Position numbers and translations under genes: made by a program. From Bacillota bacterium (GTDB taxonomy: Bacteria; Bacillota; TC1): a stretch of DNA of 42,059 nucleotides. The notes under the pieces are model-generated. The model was not told the DNA's origin. It did no database searches and saw nothing but the letters and a program-made list of their open reading frames with translations. Location of the stretch: assembly GCA_024635955.1 (NCBI GenBank), contig JAGXHX010000045.1, forward strand, positions 1 through 42,059, read 5' to 3'. Positions within the stretch are counted from its first letter, which is position 1. The number at the start of each line of letters is the position of its first letter. Shown here piece by piece: positions 17,611 through 25,134 of the stretch.

Positions 17611-17638
17611 TTATTGTATTATTCAACTAATACAATAA
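17611..17638 (-). promoter_or_regulatory. palindromic operator of the YtrA-like operon
   Basis: TTATTGTATTA and TAATACAATAA make a perfect 11-bp inverted repeat with a 6-base spacer, 20 bases upstream of the GntR start. YtrA-type repressors bind such long AT-rich palindromes at their own promoters. Binding is inferred. Confidence 0.7.
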
Positions 17639-17665
17639 TACAATATCAAACTATAAAGGTCAATA

Positions 17666-17706
17666 TATAAAAAGAAGAAGATGGAAATTTTACTCCACCT
17701 TCTTCT
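17666..17706 (-). terminator. intrinsic terminator of the zinc-ribbon gene
   Basis: On the minus strand AGAAGAAGGTGGA pairs with TCCATCTTCTTCT (13 bp, one G-U pair) around an 8-base loop, followed by TTTTTATATA. It lies 33 bases after the stop of the gene at 17739. Confidence 0.8.
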
Positions 17707-17738
17707 CTACATTTACTAAATATTCACTATTTAACTAT

Positions 17739-17978
17739 TTAATAATCTTTACCTGCAGTTCTAACATTATCAACAGAATCTGCATGACATGGAGTTACTC
17801 CATAAACCATACCGCATTTAGGACATTTTCCTTCATATGTTTCTAAAATGAATGTTTCTCCACATTCACATGATATTTCCATTGGTTTATCCATAGGAGT
17901 ATTTGAATACCCTTTACTTCTTACTAAATTAACAACTTCTTGACCTTTTCCTAAGCTACCTTCACAACCTTCTGACAT
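17739..17978 (-). CDS. small zinc-ribbon protein of unknown function
   Basis: This 79-residue soluble protein has a zinc ribbon in the middle: CECGETF (near residue 34) and CPKCGMVYG (near residue 54) give a C-x-C...C-x-x-C arrangement. Extra cysteines lie at residue 5 and in TPCHADSVDNV near the end. It is monocistronic, with AGGGAGGTG before the start and its own terminator. The surroundings give no function. It could be a rubredoxin-like or nucleic-acid-binding protein, but the iron site of rubredoxin (two CxxCG) is not complete. Confidence 0.75.
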   Translation of the reverse strand: MSEGCEGSLGKGQEVVNLVRSKGYSNTPMDKPMEISCECGETFILETYEGKCPKCGMVYGVTPCHADSVDNVRTAGKDY

Positions 17979-18051
17979 AGGACACCTCCCTTTTTATTCT
18001 AACTATATTATAGCAAATAACTATGAAATTAGAGGTATCACAGGATACCAA

Positions 18052-19371
18052 TTATTCCCACTTTTCTAAATATCCCTCCATTTTAAACTTTCTTATCAAA
18101 CCTTTGGCATTCATATACCTAACCATACCAAATATATCACGCTCGCGCCATGGGCGATCATGTTTGCCAAAACACCAAGCTATTCCAGTATATGAATTAG
18201 GATCAAAACCATCAATTGCATACTTGTTATTCAAATAAATAACGCTTGTGAAAGCTTCCATTGGAGTCGCTGACCATTCTATAATTTTCTTGCCCCAATA
18301 CATTCTCATATAGTTATGCATAATACCACTTTGAACTAATTCATGTTGGGCACTGTTCCAGAAAACATCATGAGTCCTACTACCTTCAAGTTCACTTAAA
18401 TCATAAATATACTCTCTTATATCATCCTTATGTTTGCCCAAAGTATTTATAGCCCAATTAGGTAAGCCAGTATAATCATCATAATTTTTATTATAGTAAA
18501 TAAAATTAAAAGCCAATTCTCTTCTGATAATTAACTCTTCTAAAAAACCAGCAACCTCAACACCTTTACAACTAGATACAATTTTGTATATTTCAATAGG
18601 GCTTATCTGTCCAAAGTGTAAATAGGGACTTAAACCAGATGTCCACTCCTCACTAGGATTATTCCTCATCTGATAATTTTTCAACTTTTCCTTAATAAAA
18701 TATTCTAGTTTCTTCTTTGCTTCTTTCGAGCCACCAATCAAGTCCACTTCCTTACTATCACTTATAGAGAATCTTAAATCTAACTTTAAAATATCAATAT
18801 CAGATTCAGCAATGTTATTAATAGAAGGAAGCTTTACTTCTTCCATTACAAAATCATAGCTTAATAAGCTAATTTCTCTCCAAATTTTCTTTCTTATTGT
18901 TGCTGCTGAATACTCCTCTTTCAAAGAGGCACTTTCTATCGGAACTATTAAATTGCTTTCCAGCTCAACAAAAAGACAATTCAATTTATCTCTAACAGCA
19001 TCAATTTCTTTAATTTCTTCCTTTATATACCCCTTATCGGTAACAACCATACAGGCTAAAGGTGCTATTTTGTCAATTCCTACCTCTCCATTACAATCAC
19101 CAACAATCAGTTTTATACCCCTTGCTTTTAGTCCCTCTTGGACATCAATAAGTCCTTCAAACATAAAATCATTATGTCTTTTATACTGATAATCTCTCTT
19201 AGCTCCAATAAAAACCAGCAAAGGCTTCTTATATTTATTACTCATAAAGATTGCATATTCTAGACTATGATTATATTCACACCTTTGGACATTGATCATC
19301 CAATATATTATGTATGAATTATCTTGCACAGCTAGCTCATTTAAAAACCTTATTCTTTCACTAAACATCAT
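18052..19371 (-). CDS. phr: class II CPD photolyase
   Basis: This 439-residue flavoprotein repairs cyclobutane pyrimidine dimers with light. The N-terminal antenna domain has YWMINVQRCEYNHSLEYAI, typical of class II. The FAD domain has SPYLHFGQISPIEIY (near residue 270), ELIIRRELAFNFIYY, TGLPNWA, and HELVQSGIMHNYMRMYWGKK (near residue 343). NNKYAIDGFDPNSYTGIAWCFGKHDRPW closes it. Class II enzymes occur in several anaerobic Bacillota and archaea. It follows a thioesterase gene by 12 bases on the same strand. ATG codons at 19371 and 19368 are both possible. Confidence 0.95.
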   Translation of the reverse strand: MMFSERIRFLNELAVQDNSYIIYWMINVQRCEYNHSLEYAIFMSNKYKKPLLVFIGAKRDYQYKRHNDFMFEGLIDVQEGLKARGIKLIVGDCNGEVGIDKIAPLACMVVTDKGYIKEEIKEIDAVRDKLNCLFVELESNLIVPIESASLKEEYSAATIRKKIWREISLLSYDFVMEEVKLPSINNIAESDIDILKLDLRFSISDSKEVDLIGGSKEAKKKLEYFIKEKLKNYQMRNNPSEEWTSGLSPYLHFGQISPIEIYKIVSSCKGVEVAGFLEELIIRRELAFNFIYYNKNYDDYTGLPNWAINTLGKHKDDIREYIYDLSELEGSRTHDVFWNSAQHELVQSGIMHNYMRMYWGKKIIEWSATPMEAFTSVIYLNNKYAIDGFDPNSYTGIAWCFGKHDRPWRERDIFGMVRYMNAKGLIRKFKMEGYLEKWE

Positions 19372-19383
19372 ATCTCTATACCC

Positions 19384-19797
19384 TTATTCTGCTATATACT
19401 TCTTAAATATTTCATAAAAATCTGGATTTATTTTCTTAATAGAAACAGGTACACCCTCTTTATTCAAATAACAATGTGAACTTTCCCCAATCGCTCTTAA
19501 ACCACCCTCTTTAAAATCTATGATTTCATAGTAAATCTTAAATTTATATGGAGTGGCTTCTAATAACTTCAAAGATATTTCAACACTATCGTTAAATCTA
19601 ATCATTCCCTTGTACTCGCAACTAATCTTTAATACAGGACTGATAATTCCATCTTTTTCTAATCGATCATAGCCGTAACCCATCTTTTCTAAAAAATCAA
19701 CTCTAGCTTCTTCAAACCATCTAAAATAGTTTGAATGATGAATAATTCCCATTTGATCAGTTTCATAATATTGTGTTTTATGAATATATTTTGCCAT
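19384..19797 (-). CDS. YbgC/FadM-type acyl-CoA thioesterase
   Basis: This 137-residue hotdog-fold protein has the 4-hydroxybenzoyl-CoA thioesterase pattern YYETDQMGIIHHSNYFRWFE, in which the Asp is the catalytic acid. ISCEYKGMIRFNDSVEI is the second strand region. It probably hydrolyses short or aromatic acyl-CoA. The ATG at 19797 is preferred, with AGGTG 6-7 bases upstream; an in-frame GTG 9 bases earlier overlaps that site. It is cotranscribed with phr. Confidence 0.9.
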   Translation of the reverse strand: MAKYIHKTQYYETDQMGIIHHSNYFRWFEEARVDFLEKMGYGYDRLEKDGIISPVLKISCEYKGMIRFNDSVEISLKLLEATPYKFKIYYEIIDFKEGGLRAIGESSHCYLNKEGVPVSIKKINPDFYEIFKKYIAE

Positions 19798-19839
19798 TTG
19801 TTTCACCTACCTTAGTTCATTATATGCTATTTTTCTAAT

Positions 19840-19868
19840 TTGACAATCTAAGTTCTATAAAATACAAT
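19840..19868 (+). promoter_or_regulatory. sigma-A promoter of the ferritin-like gene
   Basis: TTGACA at 19840-19845 and TACAAT at 19863-19868 are separated by 17 bases, 38 bases before the gene start. GGAGGTG is the ribosome site. Confidence 0.7.
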
Positions 19869-19906
19869 GGAAGTGTAAATATCATTTAAAAATTGGAGGT
19901 GTAATT

Positions 19907-20419
19907 ATGGGAGAGAAAGCTGTATCAATAGCAAAACTAGATGTAAAAAAGCTTATTGATATGTTAAACGGAGCACTAGCTGAAGAATGGCTAGCCTATT
20001 ACCAATATTGGATTGGTGCAAGAGTAATGGAAGGTCCTATGCGTAGTGAAGTCGAACCCGAATTACTTCTACATGCAACACAAGAACTTACTCATGCAGA
20101 ATTAGTTGTAAGCAGAATAATTCAACTTGGAGGAACTCCAGTATTAAGTCCAGCAAAATGGTTTGACTTAGCTAGCTGTAGTTATGGAGAACCTAATGAT
20201 CCATATATTGAAGAAATTCTAAAACAAAATCTTGAAGGTGAACGTTGTGCAATTCAAAGGTATGAAGAAATTGCGGATTTTACCAACAATAAAGATTATG
20301 TAACATATCAAATGGCCATTACAATTCTAAATGATGAATTGGAACATGAGCATGATATAGAGGATTTCTTAAAAGATTTAAACAGAATGAAAGAAGAATT
20401 TAAAAAACTAAGACTATAA
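19907..20419 (+). CDS. ferritin-like protein, Dps-like/thioferritin type
   Basis: This 170-residue four-helix protein keeps the diiron ligands of the ferritin fold: EEWLAYYQYW (near residue 24), HATQELTHAEL (near residue 60), EGERCAIQRYEE (near residue 112) and DELEHEHDIEDFL (near residue 146). Two cysteines, in FDLASCSYG and GERC, are 23 residues apart. A cysteine pair in that region is the hallmark of Dps-like 'thioferritins' of anaerobes and archaea. It should oxidise iron with peroxide and protect DNA. It is monocistronic with a strong promoter and terminator. An ordinary bacterioferritin is less likely: no haem Met and a longer N-terminus. Confidence 0.85.
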   Translation: MGEKAVSIAKLDVKKLIDMLNGALAEEWLAYYQYWIGARVMEGPMRSEVEPELLLHATQELTHAELVVSRIIQLGGTPVLSPAKWFDLASCSYGEPNDPYIEEILKQNLEGERCAIQRYEEIADFTNNKDYVTYQMAITILNDELEHEHDIEDFLKDLNRMKEEFKKLRL

Positions 20420-20423
20420 TTTT

Positions 20424-20450
20424 AGACCAGGGATGAACCCTGGTCTTTTT
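20424..20450 (+). terminator. intrinsic terminator of the ferritin-like gene
   Basis: AGACCAGGG and CCCTGGTCT form a 9-bp perfect stem with a 5-base loop, followed by TTTTT, 5 bases after the stop codon. Confidence 0.9.
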
Positions 20451-20483
20451 AATTGTTTATGTTATTGATGATAAAAATTAACA

Positions 20484-20544
20484 GGAATAATATCTGAATA
20501 TTTTATATTTTTCCCTTGATATTGTTCCTCATGAGTGATATATT
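20484..20544 (+). promoter_or_regulatory. fic promoter with inverted repeat over the -35
   Basis: TTGATA at 20516-20521 and TATATT at 20539-20544 are spaced by 17 bases. GGAATAATATC at 20484-20494 and GATATTGTTCC at 20518-20528 are inverted copies (10 of 11 matching) separated by 23 bases, and the right arm covers the -35. This would suit autoregulation by the helix-turn-helix part of the Fic protein. Confidence 0.55.
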
Positions 20545-20578
20545 ACAGTTAATGAATATTTTGAACGGAGGTGTGCCA

Positions 20579-21454
20579 ATGAACAATATTAAAGTTGCTG
20601 CAGCAGCAAAAAAATGGGGTCTTTCTGATCGTAGAGTTCGTGTGCTTTGTCAAGAAGCTAAAATTGAAGGTGTCACCAAAATTGGTGGCATTTATTTAAT
20701 TCCGGAAAATGCAGTTAAACCAGCTGACAACAGACGTTTAAAGGGCAAAATCATACCAACGGCCTATAAGTCTCTCTTTGCTAAAATCGATTCCCTTAAA
20801 GAAAAGAATCGGGATAAACAGATAAGAGCTGACTTCCAAGTAGACTTTATTTATAATTCAAATGCCCTAGTAGGTAATACCTTAACTAAAGAAGAAACAG
20901 CTTTGGTACTTGGTGGTAAAACTATTGATAAAAAATCACTCAAGGATCATTTAGAAACTGTTGGTGCCAGAGATGCCTACTCATACATGTTGGAGCTTGT
21001 ATCAAAGAAAGCTGTTTTAAACGAAGAACTCATCAAAAAGCTACACTCTCTAGTTTTATTAGATAAACCTATATACAAGGGTGTTTACAGACATGTGCCA
21101 GTTAAAGTTTTAGGCGCATTTCATATTCCACCTGAAGCTTATAAAATAGGTAATAAAATTGTTAAGTTACTAGATGAGTTTTCTAAAAGCAAAGCTCATC
21201 CAATTGAGAAGGTGGCCTATTTTTTAGTAAAGTTTGAAGGAATTCATCCTTTCTTTAATGGAAATAGTAGAACTGCCAGGATAATTTTAAATATGAATTT
21301 AATGGAAAATGGCTATTTGCCTATAATAATAAAAAAGAATGATAAACTAAGATATTATGAATGTATAGATAGTTTCTCCAGAGATTCTACAACTGAACCT
21401 ATGATCAAGTTGATAGCTGAACGTTTAGAAGATGAATACAATGCTATATCCTAA
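20579..21454 (+). CDS. Fic-domain protein with N-terminal HTH
   Basis: This 291-residue protein starts with a MerR/excisionase-like helix-turn-helix (residues 4-50: VAAAAKKWGLSDRRVRVLC ... GIYLIPENAV). The Fic domain follows, with catalytic FEGIHPFFNGNSRTARI at residues 219-235 (His 223). Fic enzymes transfer AMP from ATP to target proteins. The inhibitory helix motif S/T-x-x-x-E-G/N reads SNALVGNTLT at residues 94-103: the inhibitory Glu is Val (position 98, codon GTA), which predicts loss of autoinhibition. ATG at 20579 follows GGAGGTG; an upstream in-frame start at 20516 would include the promoter. It stands alone between two terminators, with no antitoxin gene. Confidence 0.9.
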   Translation: MNNIKVAAAAKKWGLSDRRVRVLCQEAKIEGVTKIGGIYLIPENAVKPADNRRLKGKIIPTAYKSLFAKIDSLKEKNRDKQIRADFQVDFIYNSNALVGNTLTKEETALVLGGKTIDKKSLKDHLETVGARDAYSYMLELVSKKAVLNEELIKKLHSLVLLDKPIYKGVYRHVPVKVLGAFHIPPEAYKIGNKIVKLLDEFSKSKAHPIEKVAYFLVKFEGIHPFFNGNSRTARIILNMNLMENGYLPIIIKKNDKLRYYECIDSFSRDSTTEPMIKLIAERLEDEYNAIS

Positions 21455-21501
21455 GGTTTAATTCAAACTAAACCTTGTAATTATTGTTTTAAAAAAGAGG
21501 A

Positions 21502-21531
21502 AAAAGGAGCAACAACTGTTGCTCCTTTTTC
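21502..21531. terminator. bidirectional intrinsic terminator
   Basis: AAAAAGGAGCAAC and GTTGCTCCTTTTT form a 13-bp perfect stem with a 4-base loop. It lies between the convergent fic gene and the small membrane protein genes and can serve both strands. Confidence 0.9.
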
Positions 21532-21554
21532 TGTTCAATAAAAACTATATTTCA

Positions 21555-21827
21555 TTATTTAATTTCTTTATGCTCTTCGCTGTTTTTAGGATTTTTGTTA
21601 GTAAGAAACAAGGCAATGCCCACAATTATAACATTGGCAATTGATCCTAATAAACTTTTTATTTGATATACCTCTATTCCTTTATTATATGGGTCAACGT
21701 AAGGATCAGCAATAATCAAATCGATAATACTACTTGCTGTAAATACTATAGCTGCAACAAACCAAATCAATAAAATACCGTTAACAATCTTAAAAATCAA
21801 TTCTTTCTCTTTTGTAAATAAGTTCAT
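21555..21827 (-). CDS. small two-helix membrane protein, copy 2
   Basis: This 90-residue protein has two membrane helices (residues about 10-35 and 55-78) joined by a short acidic loop, and a charged C-terminal tail. Its first 40 residues (FTKEKELIFKIVNGILLIWF) match the upstream gene at most positions, so the two are tandem paralogues. The start is the second ATG at 21827, which has GGGAGAG at the right distance; the ATG at 21833 touches the ribosome site. No family was recognised. Confidence 0.7.
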   Translation of the reverse strand: MNLFTKEKELIFKIVNGILLIWFVAAIVFTASSIIDLIIADPYVDPYNKGIEVYQIKSLLGSIANVIIVGIALFLTNKNPKNSEEHKEIK

Positions 21828-21843
21828 AAGCATCTCTCCCTTT

Positions 21844-22170
21844 TCACTTTTTTTTATTTAATACATAAATAGTTCCACCAACAATTACAATGTTAGCCAT
21901 TCCAATTAGCATGCTTTTTAAAGCTTGAACATCACGGCTTGCATATTGTTGGTTATACATGTTTTCCATTTCTACTTCAGATAGTTTATCATTGACTGGA
22001 TAGTTTTTAATTTCTGTTTGTCTATATTCTTGATAGGTAGGTACATTGTCCTTTACAATCAGATCAATTGCACTATTAGCAGTCAATACAACTGCAGCAA
22101 TAAACCATATTAAAAATATTCCATTTACTATTTTAAAGATAAGTTCTTTGTCTTTGGAAAATAAATTCAT
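21844..22170 (-). CDS. small two-helix membrane protein, copy 1
   Basis: This 108-residue protein has helices at about residues 10-35 and 82-104 and a longer polar loop with many Tyr, Asn and Glu (NVPTYQEYRQTEIKNYPVND). The helix pair is paralogous to the next gene; the loop is not, and is about 20 residues longer. AGGTGC-type ribosome site upstream. The loop probably faces outside. Function unknown. Confidence 0.7.
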   Translation of the reverse strand: MNLFSKDKELIFKIVNGIFLIWFIAAVVLTANSAIDLIVKDNVPTYQEYRQTEIKNYPVNDKLSEVEMENMYNQQYASRDVQALKSMLIGMANIVIVGGTIYVLNKKK

Positions 22171-22213
22171 TACAGCACCTCCATTTAATATGTTACTATT
22201 GTATCAATTAATA

Positions 22214-23047
22214 TTATTTAATAAAAGTACCTTCATCAAGTTCTTTAAAGGCCAGATTCAGTTCTTCCTTTGTATTCATAACAATTGGTCCACCCCAAGC
22301 TATTGGGTCCTTTAAAGGAAGACCTTCAAGTAGTATAAACCTTATGCCTTTATCTCCACTTACTATCTCTAATAAATCTCCATGATTTAATAGTGCACAA
22401 TTATGTTCTTCAATAAAATCACTTCCTATAGTAGCACTACCTTCAATAATATATATAAATTGATTAAGATTTTTATCAGATCTATATTCCCATAAACAAC
22501 TTTCATTCATAATGACATCTAAATAATTAATATTAACATAATCAGATTGTAAAGCTCCATCCACTTCTTTATATTTACCAGCAATAACCTTAACCAAAGC
22601 CTTTTCTTCTTCATTTTTTGGTATTTTGTCTGTTTCTATACCGTTATATTTTGGTTTTGTCATCTTTTTGTTTTTTGGTAGATTAACCCATAACTGCAAT
22701 CCTCTAAGCCTTGGTGAAACCATAGGCATTTCTTGATGAATTATTCCAGAACCTGCTGTCATCCATTGACACTCTCCAGCTTTAATAAATCCCTTATTAC
22801 CTATATTGTCTCCATGTTCTATGCTCCCATCAAGTAGATAAGTTACTGTTTCAATCCCTCTATGAGGATGCCAGGGAAATCCTTTAATATAGTCCTCACT
22901 GTTAGTTGAATCAAAAGCATCCAACATTAAAAATGGGTCTAGCTCTTTAGTATCTCCAAAGCCAAAGACTCTTATTAGCTTTACTCCTGCTCCATCGATT
23001 GCATTTCTACCTTTAAATATTTTTTTCACTGTTCTTTCTTCTGACAT
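22214..23047 (-). CDS. pirin family protein
   Basis: This 277-residue bicupin has the pirin signature PWHPHRGIETVTYLLDGSIE (near residue 54), QWMTAGSGIIHQEMP (near residue 94) and LRGLQLWVNLP. Histidines and a glutamate bind one iron in the N-terminal cupin. Bacterial pirins act as quercetinases or redox-sensitive partners of metabolic enzymes. The start is ATG at 23047 with AAAGGGG upstream; the longer in-frame extension overlaps the ATPase gene in another frame and is Cys-rich nonsense. It follows the metal ATPase by 2 bases, so the two are coexpressed. Confidence 0.88.
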   Translation of the reverse strand: MSEERTVKKIFKGRNAIDGAGVKLIRVFGFGDTKELDPFLMLDAFDSTNSEDYIKGFPWHPHRGIETVTYLLDGSIEHGDNIGNKGFIKAGECQWMTAGSGIIHQEMPMVSPRLRGLQLWVNLPKNKKMTKPKYNGIETDKIPKNEEEKALVKVIAGKYKEVDGALQSDYVNINYLDVIMNESCLWEYRSDKNLNQFIYIIEGSATIGSDFIEEHNCALLNHGDLLEIVSGDKGIRFILLEGLPLKDPIAWGGPIVMNTKEELNLAFKELDEGTFIK

Positions 23048-23049
23048 TT

Positions 23050-24894
23050 TTATAGCCCCTTTCTTCTTAATAGCCTTAATGAGTTTAATACAGCAATAAT
23101 AGTTACACCTACATCTGCAAAAACAGCCATCCATAAGCTAGCAAGCCCCACTGCACTAAAAATTAAGACAATAACCTTAATACTAATCGCAAATATAATA
23201 TTAGCTGTAGCTACAAGAACAGTTCTTTTTGCTAATTTTATTGCAACTCCTACCTTTATAGGTTCATCTTCCATTATTACAATATCTGCTGCCTCTATGG
23301 CCGCATCTCTACCAAGACCTCCCATAGCTATCCCAATATCTGCTCTTGCTAAAACTGGAGCATCGTTTATTCCATCACCTACAAATACAGTTTTGCCTTT
23401 TTTATTCCGATGTACCATAATATGTTCTAATTGATTCAGTTTATCAATTGGCATTAAATCAGCTTTATAATTTAGAATTCCTAATTCATCAGCAGTTTTT
23501 TTAGCAGATGTATTTGAATCACCAGTTAGCATGATAATTTTAGAAACACCAATTTCTCTTAAATTTTCAATTGCTTTTTTAGAATCTGCTTTTAATTCAT
23601 CTGCTATTGTTATGTATCCTGCATATTTTCCATCTATACCAATATGTACTATAGTTCTTTCTTCATCTGTTTCATCTGCCTCAATTTGTTCCTGATTCAT
23701 AAGTTTCATATTGCCTATAGTAACAATTTTATCATCAACTTTGGCAATCACTCCAAGACCTGCTAACTCATTTACTTCTGTAATTCTAGTTTCAATAATC
23801 TCGGCACCATAAGCTCTTTTTAGTGATTGGGATATTGGATGACTAGAATGAACCTCTCCATAAGCAGCTAATTCCAGCATCTCACTTTTATTAAAATTAT
23901 TAAAAGTTACAATCTTTTGAACCTCAAAAACCCCTTTAGTAAGAGTGCCAGTTTTATCAAAAACTACATTTTCAACTTTAGCCAATGCTTCTAAATAGTT
24001 ACTACCTTTTATTAGAATACCCTCTTTTGAAGCAGTTCCTATTCCAGCAAAAAAACTAAGTGGTATTGATACAACAAGTGCACATGGGCAAGAAACTACT
24101 AAAAATGCCAGGGCTCTGTAAAGCCAAGTGTTTAAAGTTGACAACCCTAGAATAGCTGTAGGTATAACAACTATTGCCAGACCTATGCCAACTACTATCG
24201 GAGTATAGTATCTAGCAAATTTTGTTATAAATTTTTCCTGAGTTGATTTTTTATTACTGGCATTTTCAACCAATTCTAGGATTCTACTAACTGCAGATTG
24301 TCCAAAAGTATTTGTTGTTTTAACTACTAGTACTCCACTTAAATTTATACAACCACTTAGTAATTCTGAACCAGGTGAAACTTCTTTTGGCAGTGTTTCT
24401 CCTGTAAGAGCTGATGTATCAATATAGGATAAACCTTCAGTAATTATTCCATCAAGTGGTATTCTTTCTCCAGGTTTTATTAAAATGAAACTTCCAATTT
24501 CAATATCTTGGGGGTCTGTAATTTTGATTCCATTTTCAGTTTTAAGGTTGGCATGATCTGCTTTTAATTCCATTAAACTTGTTATTGATCTTTTTGATTT
24601 ATCAACAGCATAATCTTGGAAGTACTCCCCTATTTGATAAAATAGCATAATCGCAATTGCTTCTGGATATGCTTTTATATAAAAGGCACCTAATGTTGCA
24701 ATTGACATTAAGAAATTTTCGTCCAGGAAGTTTCCAGGTCTAATATTCCTTATTGCTTTTAAAAGAATTGTGCCACCAACTACTAGATAACTTATTATAA
24801 ATAGTATAATTTGTAATGGTGTTTCAGGTTTCAGAAAAAATGTAGGAATATAAAGTAATGTTGCTAAGATTATTTGTATAAGTTTTCTATTCAT
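23050..24894 (-). CDS. P1B-type heavy-metal ATPase (Cd/Zn/Pb exporter)
   Basis: This 614-residue P-type ATPase has the metal-channel motif VVSCPCALVVSIPL (near residue 270), phosphorylation site FDKTGTLTKG, HP motif SSHPISQSL, MLTGDSN and GDGINDAPVLARADIGIAMG. The last membrane helix carries DVGVTIIAVLNSLRLL, with the Asp used by P1B-2 (ZntA/CadA) pumps. The usual N-terminal HMA domain is absent: the protein opens directly with membrane helices, and the HMA domain is the separate gene just upstream. It should export zinc, cadmium or lead. Confidence 0.92.
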   Translation of the reverse strand: MNRKLIQIILATLLYIPTFFLKPETPLQIILFIISYLVVGGTILLKAIRNIRPGNFLDENFLMSIATLGAFYIKAYPEAIAIMLFYQIGEYFQDYAVDKSKRSITSLMELKADHANLKTENGIKITDPQDIEIGSFILIKPGERIPLDGIITEGLSYIDTSALTGETLPKEVSPGSELLSGCINLSGVLVVKTTNTFGQSAVSRILELVENASNKKSTQEKFITKFARYYTPIVVGIGLAIVVIPTAILGLSTLNTWLYRALAFLVVSCPCALVVSIPLSFFAGIGTASKEGILIKGSNYLEALAKVENVVFDKTGTLTKGVFEVQKIVTFNNFNKSEMLELAAYGEVHSSHPISQSLKRAYGAEIIETRITEVNELAGLGVIAKVDDKIVTIGNMKLMNQEQIEADETDEERTIVHIGIDGKYAGYITIADELKADSKKAIENLREIGVSKIIMLTGDSNTSAKKTADELGILNYKADLMPIDKLNQLEHIMVHRNKKGKTVFVGDGINDAPVLARADIGIAMGGLGRDAAIEAADIVIMEDEPIKVGVAIKLAKRTVLVATANIIFAISIKVIVLIFSAVGLASLWMAVFADVGVTIIAVLNSLRLLRRKGL

Positions 24895-24899
24895 TCTGC

Positions 24900-25130
24900 T
24901 TATACCTTGGTTATATTTACTTGTGGTTCAATTTTTTTGATTATTTTTTCTGCTTCTTTTTCAATTTCTAAACTGGTTTCTTCTAAATCATCTATTGTTT
25001 CTATTATAAGTTTTCCAGCAAAGAAGTTTACTGTTGCTTCTGTAACTCCTTTTAGGCCTGATATTTTTCTTTCTATTTTAGCTGAACAGTTAGCACAGCC
25101 TAAATTTTCTAATCTATATATTTTAGTCAT
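24900..25130 (-). CDS. stand-alone HMA heavy-metal-binding protein
   Basis: This 76-residue ferredoxin-like HMA domain has the metal site ENLGCANCSAKIERKI (GxxCxxC near residues 8-15) and ISGLKGVTEATVNFFAGKLI. It is the detached N-terminal domain of the metal pump encoded 5 bases downstream and should hand metal to it. I chose the ATG at 25130 (GAGG 8 bases upstream). A longer frame to 25175 overlaps the regulator gene in a different frame and is less likely. Confidence 0.9.
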   Translation of the reverse strand: MTKIYRLENLGCANCSAKIERKISGLKGVTEATVNFFAGKLIIETIDDLEETSLEIEKEAEKIIKKIEPQVNITKV

Positions 25131-25134
25131 GGTT

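Noticed and set aside
23048-23134. Cys-rich N-terminal extension of pirin (MDGCFCRCRCNYYCC)
   Set aside because: It overlaps the end of the metal ATPase in another frame; the ATG at 23047 has a good ribosome site and the normal pirin start.
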